The position numbers were made by a program, and so were the translations under genes. 45,446 bases of DNA from Bacteroides sp. SM23_62_1. Lineage in GTDB: Bacteria > Bacteroidota > Bacteroidia > Bacteroidales > SM23-62. Below the pieces are notes generated by a model. The model did no database searches, was not told where the DNA came from, and saw only the letters and a program-made list of their open reading frames with translations. Positions 11,635 to 21,500 of the stretch are shown here, one piece after another (positions within the stretch are counted from its first letter, which is position 1; every line of letters begins with the position of its first letter). The stretch spans positions 1 through 45,446 of the forward strand of contig LJUQ01000010.1 of the NCBI GenBank assembly GCA_001304505.1, in the 5' to 3' direction.

Positions 11635-11680
11635 GACTCAGTATAGTTTAAGTTTCTAAAAATAATTAAAAATTAGATGT

Positions 11681-11833
11681 GGGGCTGTGTCACAACTAAT
11701 ATTTCACGCAATGATCGCAAAGATAATATGAAGTACGCAAAGAATACATGTCTGTTAACCAATACTTTGCGGTCTTGGTGAATACTTTGTGTGCTCTGCG
11801 TGAAGCCTTATATTGATGTTGTGATACAGCCCC
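11681..11833. repeat. MITE-like imperfect palindrome, CACGCAAAG family (copy C)
   Basis: GGGGCTGTGTCACAAC / GTTGTGATACAGCCCC termini (15/16 complementary) with pairing interior TTCACGCA...TGCGTGAA. Confidence 0.75.
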
Positions 11834-11861
11834 TTTTCTGTCATACTGATGCCGGGCATTT

Positions 11862-12951
11862 TTATGCCCCGCCAAAATGCATTAAATATTCCTTGATAAA
11901 ATCATTCAGATTGCCATCGAGCACATCCTGGACATTGGAAGTCTCAAAGTCGGTTCTCAGGTCCTTCACCATTTTGTAAGGATGAAGCACATAACTGCGG
12001 ATCTGAGATCCCCATTCTATCTTTTTTTTGAGTCCTTCGATCTCTGCCTGTTTTTCTCTTCTTTTCCTGAGCTCGAGTTCATACAGATGCGATTTAAGAA
12101 TCCTTATCGCATTTTCTTTGTTTTTAAGCTGCGACCTTGTTTCCTGGTTTTCGATGACAATACCTGTTGGGAAATGCCTTAATCTGACCGCTGTTTCGAC
12201 CTTGTTAACATTTTGTCCTCCTGCACCACTCGAACGGTAGGTCTCCCAGTTTATGTCGGCAGGATTAATTTTTATTTCGATGGAATCGTCTACAATTGGT
12301 GAAACGAATACGGAAGCAAAAGAGGTATGGCGCCTGTTGTTGGCATCAAACGGAGAAAGCCTCACAAGTCTGTGTACTCCATTTTCACTTTTTAGATAGC
12401 CATATGCATAGTCACCAGTGAATTCCAGGGTAACAGATTTTATTCCTGCTTCATCACCCGGGAGGTAATGTATCTCTCTGACGCCATAACTGTTTCGTTC
12501 ACCCCACCGTATATACATACGCATAAGCATTTCAGCCCAATCCTGGCTTTCTGTTCCACCTGCCCCGGGATTGATCTTGAGAATTGCTCCCAGGGAATCC
12601 TCTTCATTACTTAACATGGTCCTTGATTCAAGCTCCTCAATATGCTTTAAAGCATGGAGATAATTTTCCTGTACGTCTGATTCGGTGGCTTCACCCTCAT
12701 TAAAAAAATCCAGCAGGACTTCAAGGTCATCAATGCTGCTTTTCACTTTGTCGCAGGCAGTGGTCCAGGATTTTAGCAGCGAAATTTCTTTCAGTCTTAT
12801 TTCTGCGGTCTGTGAATCATTCCAGAAATCCGCTGCACGGGTCTGTTCCTCATATTCTCTGATCCGGTTCAGTTTGTTTTCAATGTCAAAGATGCCTCCT
12901 CAGCGAACTCTCCCGCTTTCTCAATTCCTTTAATTGTTCCGAAGTAATCAT
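11862..12951 (-). CDS. prfB: peptide chain release factor 2, requires programmed +1 frameshift at 12886-12891
   Basis: [43 protein letters not shown] at 12951, 21 codons, then AGGAGG CAT CTT TGA C, then [15 protein letters not shown] in +1. Confidence 0.95.
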
Positions 12952-13013
12952 ATGTTGGTTTTTATAGTAGCTGTAAATTGTTTAATAATGGTTTACAAAA
13001 TTACAAAATATGT

Positions 13014-13484
13014 TTATTTTTTGGACCGAGATTGCAGGAGGTTATTGATGATCTTGTATACGATCTCATTCTCGAATCCTCTCTGGCTGGCAAACTGAAT
13101 AAGTTTTCTTTTTTTTGTATTCTGATCATCAGCTTTCAGGGTTCTGTTTTTTTTGATCAGTTCTGATTCAAGAAGGGATTCATACCCATCCATGTCAATC
13201 AATTCAAGGGCCTGCTCTATAATATCATCAGGAATATTTTTTTGCCTGAGCATCCAGCATATTTTAATCTTTCCCCATTTATTGAATTTTATTTTATCCC
13301 GCACATATGATGAAGCATATCTGGTTTCATCAATAAAATTATCCTTCTCCAGCTGTTTAACGATCTTCTCAGCTGCGGATTCATTGACTCCCCACTTTTC
13401 AAGCCTGCTCAGTATATCCTGACGGCATTGCTCCTGCCGGCTGCAAATTGATTGTGCAAGTGTTAATGCTTCTTTCGGATTCAT
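13014..13484 (-). CDS. recX: regulatory protein RecX
   Basis: 156 aa; LEKDNFIDETRYASSYVRDKIKFNKWGKIKICWMLRQKNIPDDIIEQAL. Confidence 0.88.
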   Translation of the reverse strand: MNPKEALTLAQSICSRQEQCRQDILSRLEKWGVNESAAEKIVKQLEKDNFIDETRYASSYVRDKIKFNKWGKIKICWMLRQKNIPDDIIEQALELIDMDGYESLLESELIKKNRTLKADDQNTKKRKLIQFASQRGFENEIVYKIINNLLQSRSKK

Positions 13485-13513
13485 GATTTATCTTTATTTG
13501 CGGACTCACCCCC

Positions 13514-13648
13514 TGGAGATTGTGTCACAACTTCATTAAAAGGCTTCTCGCAAAGATCGCAAAGTCCTGATTAATAGCAATCTGTTTTTTACGAGCTTGG
13601 TGTTTTCTTTGCGTTCTTTGCGTGAAAAATTAATCGTGACACAGCCCC
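13514..13648. repeat. MITE-like imperfect palindrome, CACGCAAAG family (copy D)
   Basis: ggagattgtgtcacaac ... cgtgacacagcccc; reverse complement aligns to copy C along much of its length. Confidence 0.75.
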
Positions 13649-13701
13649 GGAACTAAGGGGAATAAGTCGGATGCGGGTCTGATTCCTGAAAACATACGAT
13701 C

Positions 13702-14646
13702 TCAAGGAATTTGGATTTTTTTTTTGTGACAGCGAATCATACGGTCTTTCCCGTTAATATCTTTCCCGATAATAACATTACTGTAACCAAATTCTTGTAA
13801 AAGTCTTTTTATACTGGCACCTTGTTTCTCGTGAATTTCAAAATATAATTTCCCATTAAATTTAAGATATTGTAACCCGAATTCTCCAATATTCCTGTAA
13901 AATATTAACGGATCCTGATCAGGCACAAAAAGGGCTTCAAAGGGCTCCCACCCGGTAATATTTTTATCCATATACTCCTTTTCGCTCTCCGGGATATATG
14001 GAGGATTACTTACGATGATATCATATTTTTGTTTGAAGATATCCGGAAATTCCTGCTTTATTTCAGCTGACTTATCATATGCCACTTTTTCCTTTTTCCT
14101 TTTTCCTTCTTCCTTTGACACTATGTCATGATCAAAGAATGTTATATCTGCCCGGTGGAGTTTCGCATTTTCCCGGGCAATCATCAGGGCTGTGTCAGAA
14201 ATATCAGAGGCATATGCACGGCTGTCAGGCAGATGAATTTTCAATGCTATTGCAATGCATCCGCAACCGGTTCCAATATCAATGAATGTAATGTTACCGG
14301 AAGGATTTTCATCTACAATCCATTTTAAAAGCTCTTCCGTTTCCGGTCTTGGAATCAGTACTCCGGGTGTAACTTGCATCTTTAGTCCATAAAATTCAGT
14401 ATAGCCCAGGATATATTGGATTGGTTTAAAACTTTTTAAACCAATAACAGCTTCAATTATTTTCGTGCCTTGATCAACATTAATAAGCCGGTCATGTTGA
14501 AGATGGATTTCATGCTTCGGGATATTGAGCAGGTCACCGAAAAGGATATATGTCAGGCTTTCGATTTCCTTAACGGCATATAGGCCTGTGAGCTCATTTT
14601 TAATAAATTCGCGAAATGTTCCGATTGTCCGGGGCGCCTTTTTCAT
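13702..14646 (-). CDS. prmC: peptide chain release factor N(5)-glutamine methyltransferase
   Basis: IPRPETEELLKWIVDE, IDIGTGCGCIAIAL, IIVSNPPYIPESE. Confidence 0.95.
   Translation of the reverse strand: MKKAPRTIGTFREFIKNELTGLYAVKEIESLTYILFGDLLNIPKHEIHLQHDRLINVDQGTKIIEAVIGLKSFKPIQYILGYTEFYGLKMQVTPGVLIPRPETEELLKWIVDENPSGNITFIDIGTGCGCIAIALKIHLPDSRAYASDISDTALMIARENAKLHRADITFFDHDIVSKEEGKRKKEKVAYDKSAEIKQEFPDIFKQKYDIIVSNPPYIPESEKEYMDKNITGWEPFEALFVPDQDPLIFYRNIGEFGLQYLKFNGKLYFEIHEKQGASIKRLLQEFGYSNVIIGKDINGKDRMIRCHKKKIQIP
14086..14113. repeat. intragenic heptamer repeat (4 x TTTTTCC-type; GGAAAAA on coding strand) inside prmC
   Basis: ttttTcc x3 + ttcttcc; encodes the low-complexity EEGKRKKEK insertion. 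Confidence 0.7.
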
Positions 14647-14690
14647 ATCTCAAAGGTATAAAAAGAATAAAACAGGTAATTTTATCTGAT

Positions 14691-15737
14691 ATGCATGAAA
14701 AGTATATGTATCGATGCCTGGAGCTTGCAAGGAAAGGACTGGGAAATACTGCCCCAAATCCGCTGGTAGGTTGTGTTATTGTTTATCAGGACAGAATTAT
14801 CGGGGAGGGCTATCATATGTATTTCGGGGGGAACCATGCAGAAGTTAATGCCATCCAATCGATCAAAACGCCCGAACTTCTTAAGGATTCCACGCTTTAT
14901 GTAAACCTTGAACCCTGTTCACATTTCGGGAAAACACCTCCCTGTACCGGAGTGATTATGGAGGCCGGGCTGAAAAAGATTATCGTTGGTGTAACCGATC
15001 CAAATTCAATTGTATCAGGGGAAGGTATCAGGCAATTGACGGATAAAGGGATCAAAGCCGGAACTAATATTCTGAAGAAAGAGTGTATTCATCTCAACAG
15101 AAGATTTTTCACCTTCCATAAGAAAAAGCGACCATATATTGTCCTGAAATGGGCCCAGACAAATGATGGATTTATAGACAGAATCAGAAATGGCCATGAG
15201 CAGGGCACGATTAACTGGATCACAGATGAAGCCTCACGTATACTCGTTCATAAATGGAGAGCGGAAGAACAGGCTATACTGATAGGTTCAAGGACTGCCA
15301 TTCTGGATAATCCACGTTTGGATACGAGACACTGGCCGGGAAAAAGTCCTTTAAGACTTGTGATCGACAGGAAAAACACCATGCCTGATCATCTGCATAT
15401 TCTTGATGGTACGGCCGAAACAACGGTATTCACCAGTAATCCTAAGCCGGCAGGGAAAAATCTTTCCTATGTTACACTTGATAAACATGCAGATATTATT
15501 TCTGTATTACTAACATATTTGTATGAAAAGGATATACAGTCTCTCCTTGTGGAAGGCGGGAGGATACTCCTTGGAGCATTTATTAAAAAAGGAATCTGGG
15601 ACGAGGCCAGAGTCATGGTTGGGAATAAGGCTTTTGTGAAAGGTGTTCCTGCTCCTGTTATGCCTTCCGAGCCAATCACCCAGTTTAAGTTTGCAGAGAG
15701 TACGGTTAAAATATATAGACATCGAGATTCATTTTAA
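14691..15737 (+). CDS. ribD: bifunctional riboflavin biosynthesis deaminase/reductase RibD
   Basis: NTAPNPLVGCVIV, GGNHAEVNAIQ, LEPCSHFGKTPPC; start placed at MHEKYMYRC. Confidence 0.95.
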   Translation: MHEKYMYRCLELARKGLGNTAPNPLVGCVIVYQDRIIGEGYHMYFGGNHAEVNAIQSIKTPELLKDSTLYVNLEPCSHFGKTPPCTGVIMEAGLKKIIVGVTDPNSIVSGEGIRQLTDKGIKAGTNILKKECIHLNRRFFTFHKKKRPYIVLKWAQTNDGFIDRIRNGHEQGTINWITDEASRILVHKWRAEEQAILIGSRTAILDNPRLDTRHWPGKSPLRLVIDRKNTMPDHLHILDGTAETTVFTSNPKPAGKNLSYVTLDKHADIISVLLTYLYEKDIQSLLVEGGRILLGAFIKKGIWDEARVMVGNKAFVKGVPAPVMPSEPITQFKFAESTVKIYRHRDSF

Positions 15738-15770
15738 ATGGTGACAACTTGCAAAGAATAGATGGCTTAA

Positions 15771-15850
15771 ATTCGAAATGTCGAAATATCGAAAATCGAA
15801 ACCTATCTGCCGGCAGGCATGTAAACCCGAAAAATAAAAATCGAAAAATG
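15771..15850. repeat. CGAAATATCGAAAATCGAAAC + CTATCTGCCGGCAGGCA element
   Basis: Near-copy of 3811-3855. Confidence 0.6.
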
Positions 15851-15949
15851 TGTACCTTTTAAAGTTGGCGGGTAAAATGTGGAAACAATTTTAATACAGT
15901 CCCAACTCTCCCACCTTCTCACCTTTACACACGCTCATCCTAACTCACC

Positions 15950-15998
15950 GAGAACCAGGAACCGAGAACCGGCAACTGATAACTGACAACCGACAACC
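15950..15998. repeat. heptamer tandem repeat (7 units: gagaacc aggaacc gagaacc ggcaact gataact gacaacc gacaacc)
   Basis: Phase-locked 7-nt units. Confidence 0.75.
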
Positions 15999-16072
15999 AT
16001 TTCTGGCATGGTTTTTATGGTATTCTTTTCATAAACCGGGACAATCCTTTCCCGTCGAGTTAAATAATTGAT

Positions 16073-16080
16073 TATATTTG
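16073..16080 (+). promoter_or_regulatory. candidate Bacteroidetes -7 element TATATTTG
   Basis: Matches TAnnTTTG, 78 nt upstream of the caspase gene start; no clear -33 TTTG seen. Confidence 0.4.
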
Positions 16081-16157
16081 TAATACAGCAATAATTATTG
16101 CAACATAATTCATTATCAGGACGTATAAATAATTTTGGTTTTAATAATTCTAAGATC

Positions 16158-18506
16158 ATGAAAACTTCAAAGATCTTGTTATTGATATTTATAACTTTTT
16201 TACCCGCCGGTATTTTTTGCCAGAATGCAAAGAAATATTTTAAAACAGGTGAAGATTTTGTTGAGGTAGCCAATTACAATGATGCGATTGAACAATTCAC
16301 CAAGGCTATTGACCTGGAGCCGGATTATGCTGATGCATATATGGCCCGTGCAAATGCATATGAGATGATTGGCAAGTATGAAGAATCTGCTGCGGACTAT
16401 GACAGGGCAGCTACTTTTCTCAGCAAGAATACAGACGTATTTTACCATTCAGCCCGGTTATATTATTTACTTGGTGAATATCAGAAAGCCATTGAAAAAG
16501 CCGATTTTTCCATTCAGTTAAAGAGAACAAATGTTGATGCTTACAGGATAAAGGCTATGATACTGGTTGCGATGGAGAGATATGAAGAAGCTCTTGAGAA
16601 CTGCAATACTGCGTTAACACTCAAAGAGACATCAGAAAATTTCTATTTGAGGGGGCTGGTAAATGAAAAGCTGGGGAGATTCAACCCGGCTGAGGAGGAT
16701 TACCTGAAGGCAGTGGGTAAAGATGGCAGGAATATTGATGCTTACATTGCACTTGCTGAACTGCGGCTCCAGCTCAACAAACTACCTTTTGCGATGAACC
16801 ATGTTAACAGGGCTCTGGAACTGGATCCGAATAATCGCAAAGCATACGTGGTTCGGAGCAAAATCTATGTTGCACAGATGGATTATCCCAAAGCAATCGA
16901 TGATATTTCTAAGAATATCCTGATGAATACCGATGATGAGGAGATGTATTTTATCAGGGGTTGTTACTACCAGGAATTCACGCAGCATCCTAATGCTATC
17001 AATGACTTTACAAAGGTGTTAATGCTTAATCCAAAAAATGCGGAGGCATTATATAAAAGAGCATATTCCTATGAACAGATCGCAAATTTCAAGGCAGCCA
17101 TCAAGGATTATGAAGCAATGATGGCTTTGACCGGGTATGATCCGGAAGCTGAGAAACTTATGGAGGAGACACAAAAAAGATTGTTCGAGCTACACAGGGA
17201 AAGTAATCAACCGGTCATCGTAATTCTCGATCCGAAGCCCAGGGATAAGGCATTACTTCAGTTTCCAAAGGGCTCAAAGGTGATAACCATGAAAGGCCAG
17301 ATTGAAGATGAGAGTGATATCAAGGCCTTACAGATCAATGACCTTCAGTTCCCGGTCGTAAAAAATGAGGAAACAGGTTTTTATGAATTCCTTGCTGCCC
17401 TGGATATTGAAGGCAAGGAAGACCTCATGATTGCTGCAACAGATGTCTACGACAATACCAGATCTGACAGGTATACCATAAATCTTACAGAGGTGGTACC
17501 ACCTGAAGTATATATTCTTGCTCCTTATGCATCTGATGATGGTCAGATATTCATGGATTCAAACAATCCTAATATTTATGTTGAAGGCAAAATTGAGGAT
17601 GAAAGCCTGATAAAAAGTATTATCATCAACGGTGTCCTTGCCAGTTATATTCCTGATGAAATAAATCCTGCATTTTCCGCAAACCTGGATATTTTAAATA
17701 AAAATAAAATCCTTGTCACAGTTGAGGATATTTATGGTAACAGGACAGAGGCTGAATTTACCCTCAACCGGGAGTCAGCTATACTTTCCGAGGCAAACCC
17801 GATGGGTAAGACATGGGCGATATTTATTGAAAATTCTGGTTATGAAACATTTGCCAGCCTGGAGGGACCCGGGAAGGATGTCAGCCTGATGAAAGCCGCT
17901 CTTGTTAAGTATCAGGTCCATAATATCATCCATAAAAAGAATATGACTAAGAGCGATATGGAAAGATTCTTTTCCATAGAACTCCGTGATCTGGTGAGGA
18001 GCAACAGGGTTAATTCCTTATTAATATGGTATGCGGGTCATGGCAAATTCATCAATGAAACAGGCTATTGGATTCCCACAGATGCAAAAAGGGATGATGA
18101 ATTTACCTACTTCAATATTAACGCCCTGAAAGCCTCCATGCAATCTTATGCCAATTATGTTACACATACCCTGGTTATTACAGATGCCTGTGAATCAGGT
18201 CCAAGCTTTTACCAGGCCATGAGGTCAGATAACAAGGTAAAGAGCTGCGATGACTGGCAGGCAACACGGTTTAAGTCATCCCAGGTCTTTTCCTCTGCCG
18301 GTTATGAGCTGGCTATTGATAATTCCCAGTTTACCAGGACTTTCGCAAATTCCCTCGCCAATAATCCGGATGCCTGTATTCCAATTGAAAGTATAGTAAC
18401 CAAGGTGACAAGTGCTGTAGTCAAAAATAATCAGCAAAAGCCTCAGTTTGGGAAAATAGCAGGACTCGAAGATGAGGATGGAACCTTTTTCTTTATATCA
18501 AAATGA
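16158..18506 (+). CDS. exported TPR-repeat + Ig-like + caspase-family (peptidase C14) protein
   Basis: Signal peptide MKTSKILLLIFITFLPAGIFCQ; TPR array (AIEQFTKAIDLEPDYADAYMARANAYE...); caspase motifs WYAGHGKF (His) and ITDACESG (Cys). Confidence 0.9.
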   Translation: MKTSKILLLIFITFLPAGIFCQNAKKYFKTGEDFVEVANYNDAIEQFTKAIDLEPDYADAYMARANAYEMIGKYEESAADYDRAATFLSKNTDVFYHSARLYYLLGEYQKAIEKADFSIQLKRTNVDAYRIKAMILVAMERYEEALENCNTALTLKETSENFYLRGLVNEKLGRFNPAEEDYLKAVGKDGRNIDAYIALAELRLQLNKLPFAMNHVNRALELDPNNRKAYVVRSKIYVAQMDYPKAIDDISKNILMNTDDEEMYFIRGCYYQEFTQHPNAINDFTKVLMLNPKNAEALYKRAYSYEQIANFKAAIKDYEAMMALTGYDPEAEKLMEETQKRLFELHRESNQPVIVILDPKPRDKALLQFPKGSKVITMKGQIEDESDIKALQINDLQFPVVKNEETGFYEFLAALDIEGKEDLMIAATDVYDNTRSDRYTINLTEVVPPEVYILAPYASDDGQIFMDSNNPNIYVEGKIEDESLIKSIIINGVLASYIPDEINPAFSANLDILNKNKILVTVEDIYGNRTEAEFTLNRESAILSEANPMGKTWAIFIENSGYETFASLEGPGKDVSLMKAALVKYQVHNIIHKKNMTKSDMERFFSIELRDLVRSNRVNSLLIWYAGHGKFINETGYWIPTDAKRDDEFTYFNINALKASMQSYANYVTHTLVITDACESGPSFYQAMRSDNKVKSCDDWQATRFKSSQVFSSAGYELAIDNSQFTRTFANSLANNPDACIPIESIVTKVTSAVVKNNQQKPQFGKIAGLEDEDGTFFFISK

Positions 18507-21500
18507 TTATTAATTATTTGAGAATTTTTAAGACTATTCACTCTTCGAAGCGAATAGTCTTTTTTATTGCATTATTGATCCTTTCACACAACCTGGGATC
18601 ACAAACTTATTTCTTTGACCAGTACAGTGTACAGCAGGGGCTGGCACAATCCAAAGTGTATGCCATCATCCAGGACAGGAATGATTATATATGGTTGGGT
18701 ACAGATGGTGGTGTGTCGCGTTTTGATGGGATCACATTTGAAAACTTCACAAGTGAAAACGGGCTGGCTGTAAATGGCATACAGGCACTGCATGAAGACA
18801 GTGCAGGAAGAATATGGTTAGGACACCGTGGAGGAGGAATCACGAGGTATGATGGTAAAAAGTTTGAAAAACTTGAAATCTTTTCTTCTTTTCTTGATAG
18901 TGATGTCACCTCTTTTTCAGAAGACCGGCGGGGTAATCTATGGATAACCACTGCAGGTGACGGGGTTATTTGTATATGGAATCCTGAAGCTTCCCTGTAC
19001 GAACTGCAGTACGAACATTATCTTGGAAAGAGATTGAGCGACCAGGTATTCCAATCTTATACGGGCAGAGATGGAACTTTATATTTTATTACTGATATAG
19101 GGATAAAATTCTATAATCAGGATGAAAATGATTTTGACCAGTTCTATATAGAGAAAATGCCGTTGTATTTCCAGATCATTACAATGATTGAAGACTCAAA
19201 GGGAATTTTCTGGTTTGGAACACATCATGATGGTCTTTATAAATACAATCCTGAGATTGATACATTTATTTTTTATAATACCAGGGATGGTCTCGGTGAA
19301 AATATTGTCAGTTCACTTTTTGAAGACAGTAAAGGTAATATCTGGATTGGCACGTGGGGTGGAGGGATCAGCCGGTTAAGGGAGGATGGAATGGTCACTT
19401 TTGACCTTTCAAATGGATTGACAGATACAAAAATCCGTTGTATTGTTGAGGATCTTGAGGGGAATATACTGATAGGCACAAATGAAAATGGGCTTGCCAT
19501 CTTTAAGGGAGAACATTTTGTGACATATTCCACCGATGATGGTATCATTGATAACCAGGTATGGGCTGTGTTACAGGATCGATCCGGGAAATACTGGTTT
19601 GGGACAAATGGCGGAATTACAATTTATGATCCTTCTGCCGGCACATCCCGTCGGTATACGCACCTGACCTCCGACAAATATGTTATGGGTAACCAGATCA
19701 GGTTCATCAAGGAAGATCTCAACGGACATATCTGGATTGGAACAAATGATGCAGGCACTTTCGAATATGTTCCTTCATCGGGCAAACTAAATTTTAGCTT
19801 CCTGCTGAACTCATACAACAGGCAGGGTATTGTAAGTGCTATGGACATCGACGGGGAAAATAATCTATGGGTAGGTACAATCGATGGGTTGATTTTTTAT
19901 GATATTGATAACAATCAAATTCAAAGACTTACACAAATACATGGTCTTGCCGGTTCGGATATTTCAGCAATTTATGCAGATGCACAGGGCACCGTATGGG
20001 TTGGAGCAAGGGGAAAAGGCTTAACAAAGATCACCGGTGATACTGCTATACAGGTGAACCTGGGTATCAGCTTTACACCAACCTGTATTACCCAAGATCC
20101 CAGGGGATGGATATGGACGGGAACGGAAGGACAGGGTGTTTATGCTGTTGCAGGTGATACAATTGCAGCCCATTTCTCACGCCAGAATGGTTTACTGGCA
20201 AGCCTGATCACACTGGTTATAACGGATGATAAGAATGATGTTTATCTTGGAACAAACAGAGGATTAAACAGATATTCACCGGAAGAGAACAAAATTTATA
20301 CATATACCGGTAAAAATGGTTTTACCGGTATAGAGACAAAGAATAATGCTGCTTTCAGGGATCATGATGGAAATATCTGGTTCGGAACAGTAGCGGGTGT
20401 TATCAGGTATAATCCTGACCTGGAATATCGTTTACAGATCGAACCGCTCACACATATCACAAGAATGAGAGTTAATCTGGAAGAGTGGGGAATGATACCG
20501 GAAATGAAGCTAAAATATACTGAAAACTCAATCATCTTTGATTATACAAGTATATGTCTGACAAATCCTGATGCTGTCAGATACCAGTTTAAACTCGAAG
20601 GTGCGGATATTAACTGGATGCCGGAAACAGATCAGACCACTGCCACATACCCGGCATTGAAACCTGGTAAATATATCTTTATGGTAAAGGCCAGCAACAG
20701 TGACGGAATATGGAATTCAGTTCCGGTTAGTTATGCATTTCAGATTAAGCCGCCATTTTATCAGACATGGTGGTTTATCATGATATGTATCCTTACTGGC
20801 GGAATATCCATATTGCTGTACATTAAGGTGCGGGAACGTAATCTTCGCCGTGAGAACAGAATACTGGAAGAGAAAGTCAGAGAACGGACAGCAGTGGTTG
20901 TGGCCCAGAAAGAAGAACTGGCACAGAAGAACAAGGATATTACAGATTCTATACACTATGCGAAGAGGATACAATTCGCAATTCTTCCTCCACAGATACC
21001 TTTCAGGGATACATTCATCCTCTTTAAGCCCAAGGATATTGTAAGTGGTGATTTTTACTGGCTGGATGTAAAGGATGAAAAGGAATTCATTGCCGCTGTT
21101 GACTGTACCGGTCATGGGGTGCCCGGTGCATTCATGTCAATAATCGGACACAATATGCTCAATAAGATTATAAAGGAGTACAATATCACAAAACCTTCTG
21201 AAATACTTCATTATCTGGATAAGGAGGTCAATAATACCCTGAATCCCGGCGATGAAACGGACTGTGTGAAAGATGGTATGGACATGACCTTCATTTGCTA
21301 TGATACAAAGCATAAGATCCTTGAATTTTCCGGTGCCTACAATCCTATATATCTCATAAGGGGTGGTGAATTAATAGAAACGAAGGGTGATCGATTTGCA
21401 ATCGGCAGAACTGTTGGAGATATAGGGGAGAAGAAATTTACGAATCATGAAATAAAGATCAAGGCAGGGGATACAATCTATTTGTTTTCTGATGGTTATG

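Noticed and set aside
12886-12891. prfB TGA as a sequencing frameshift or pseudogene
   Set aside because: Context AGGAGG-CAT-CTT-TGA-C matches the programmed frameshift site.
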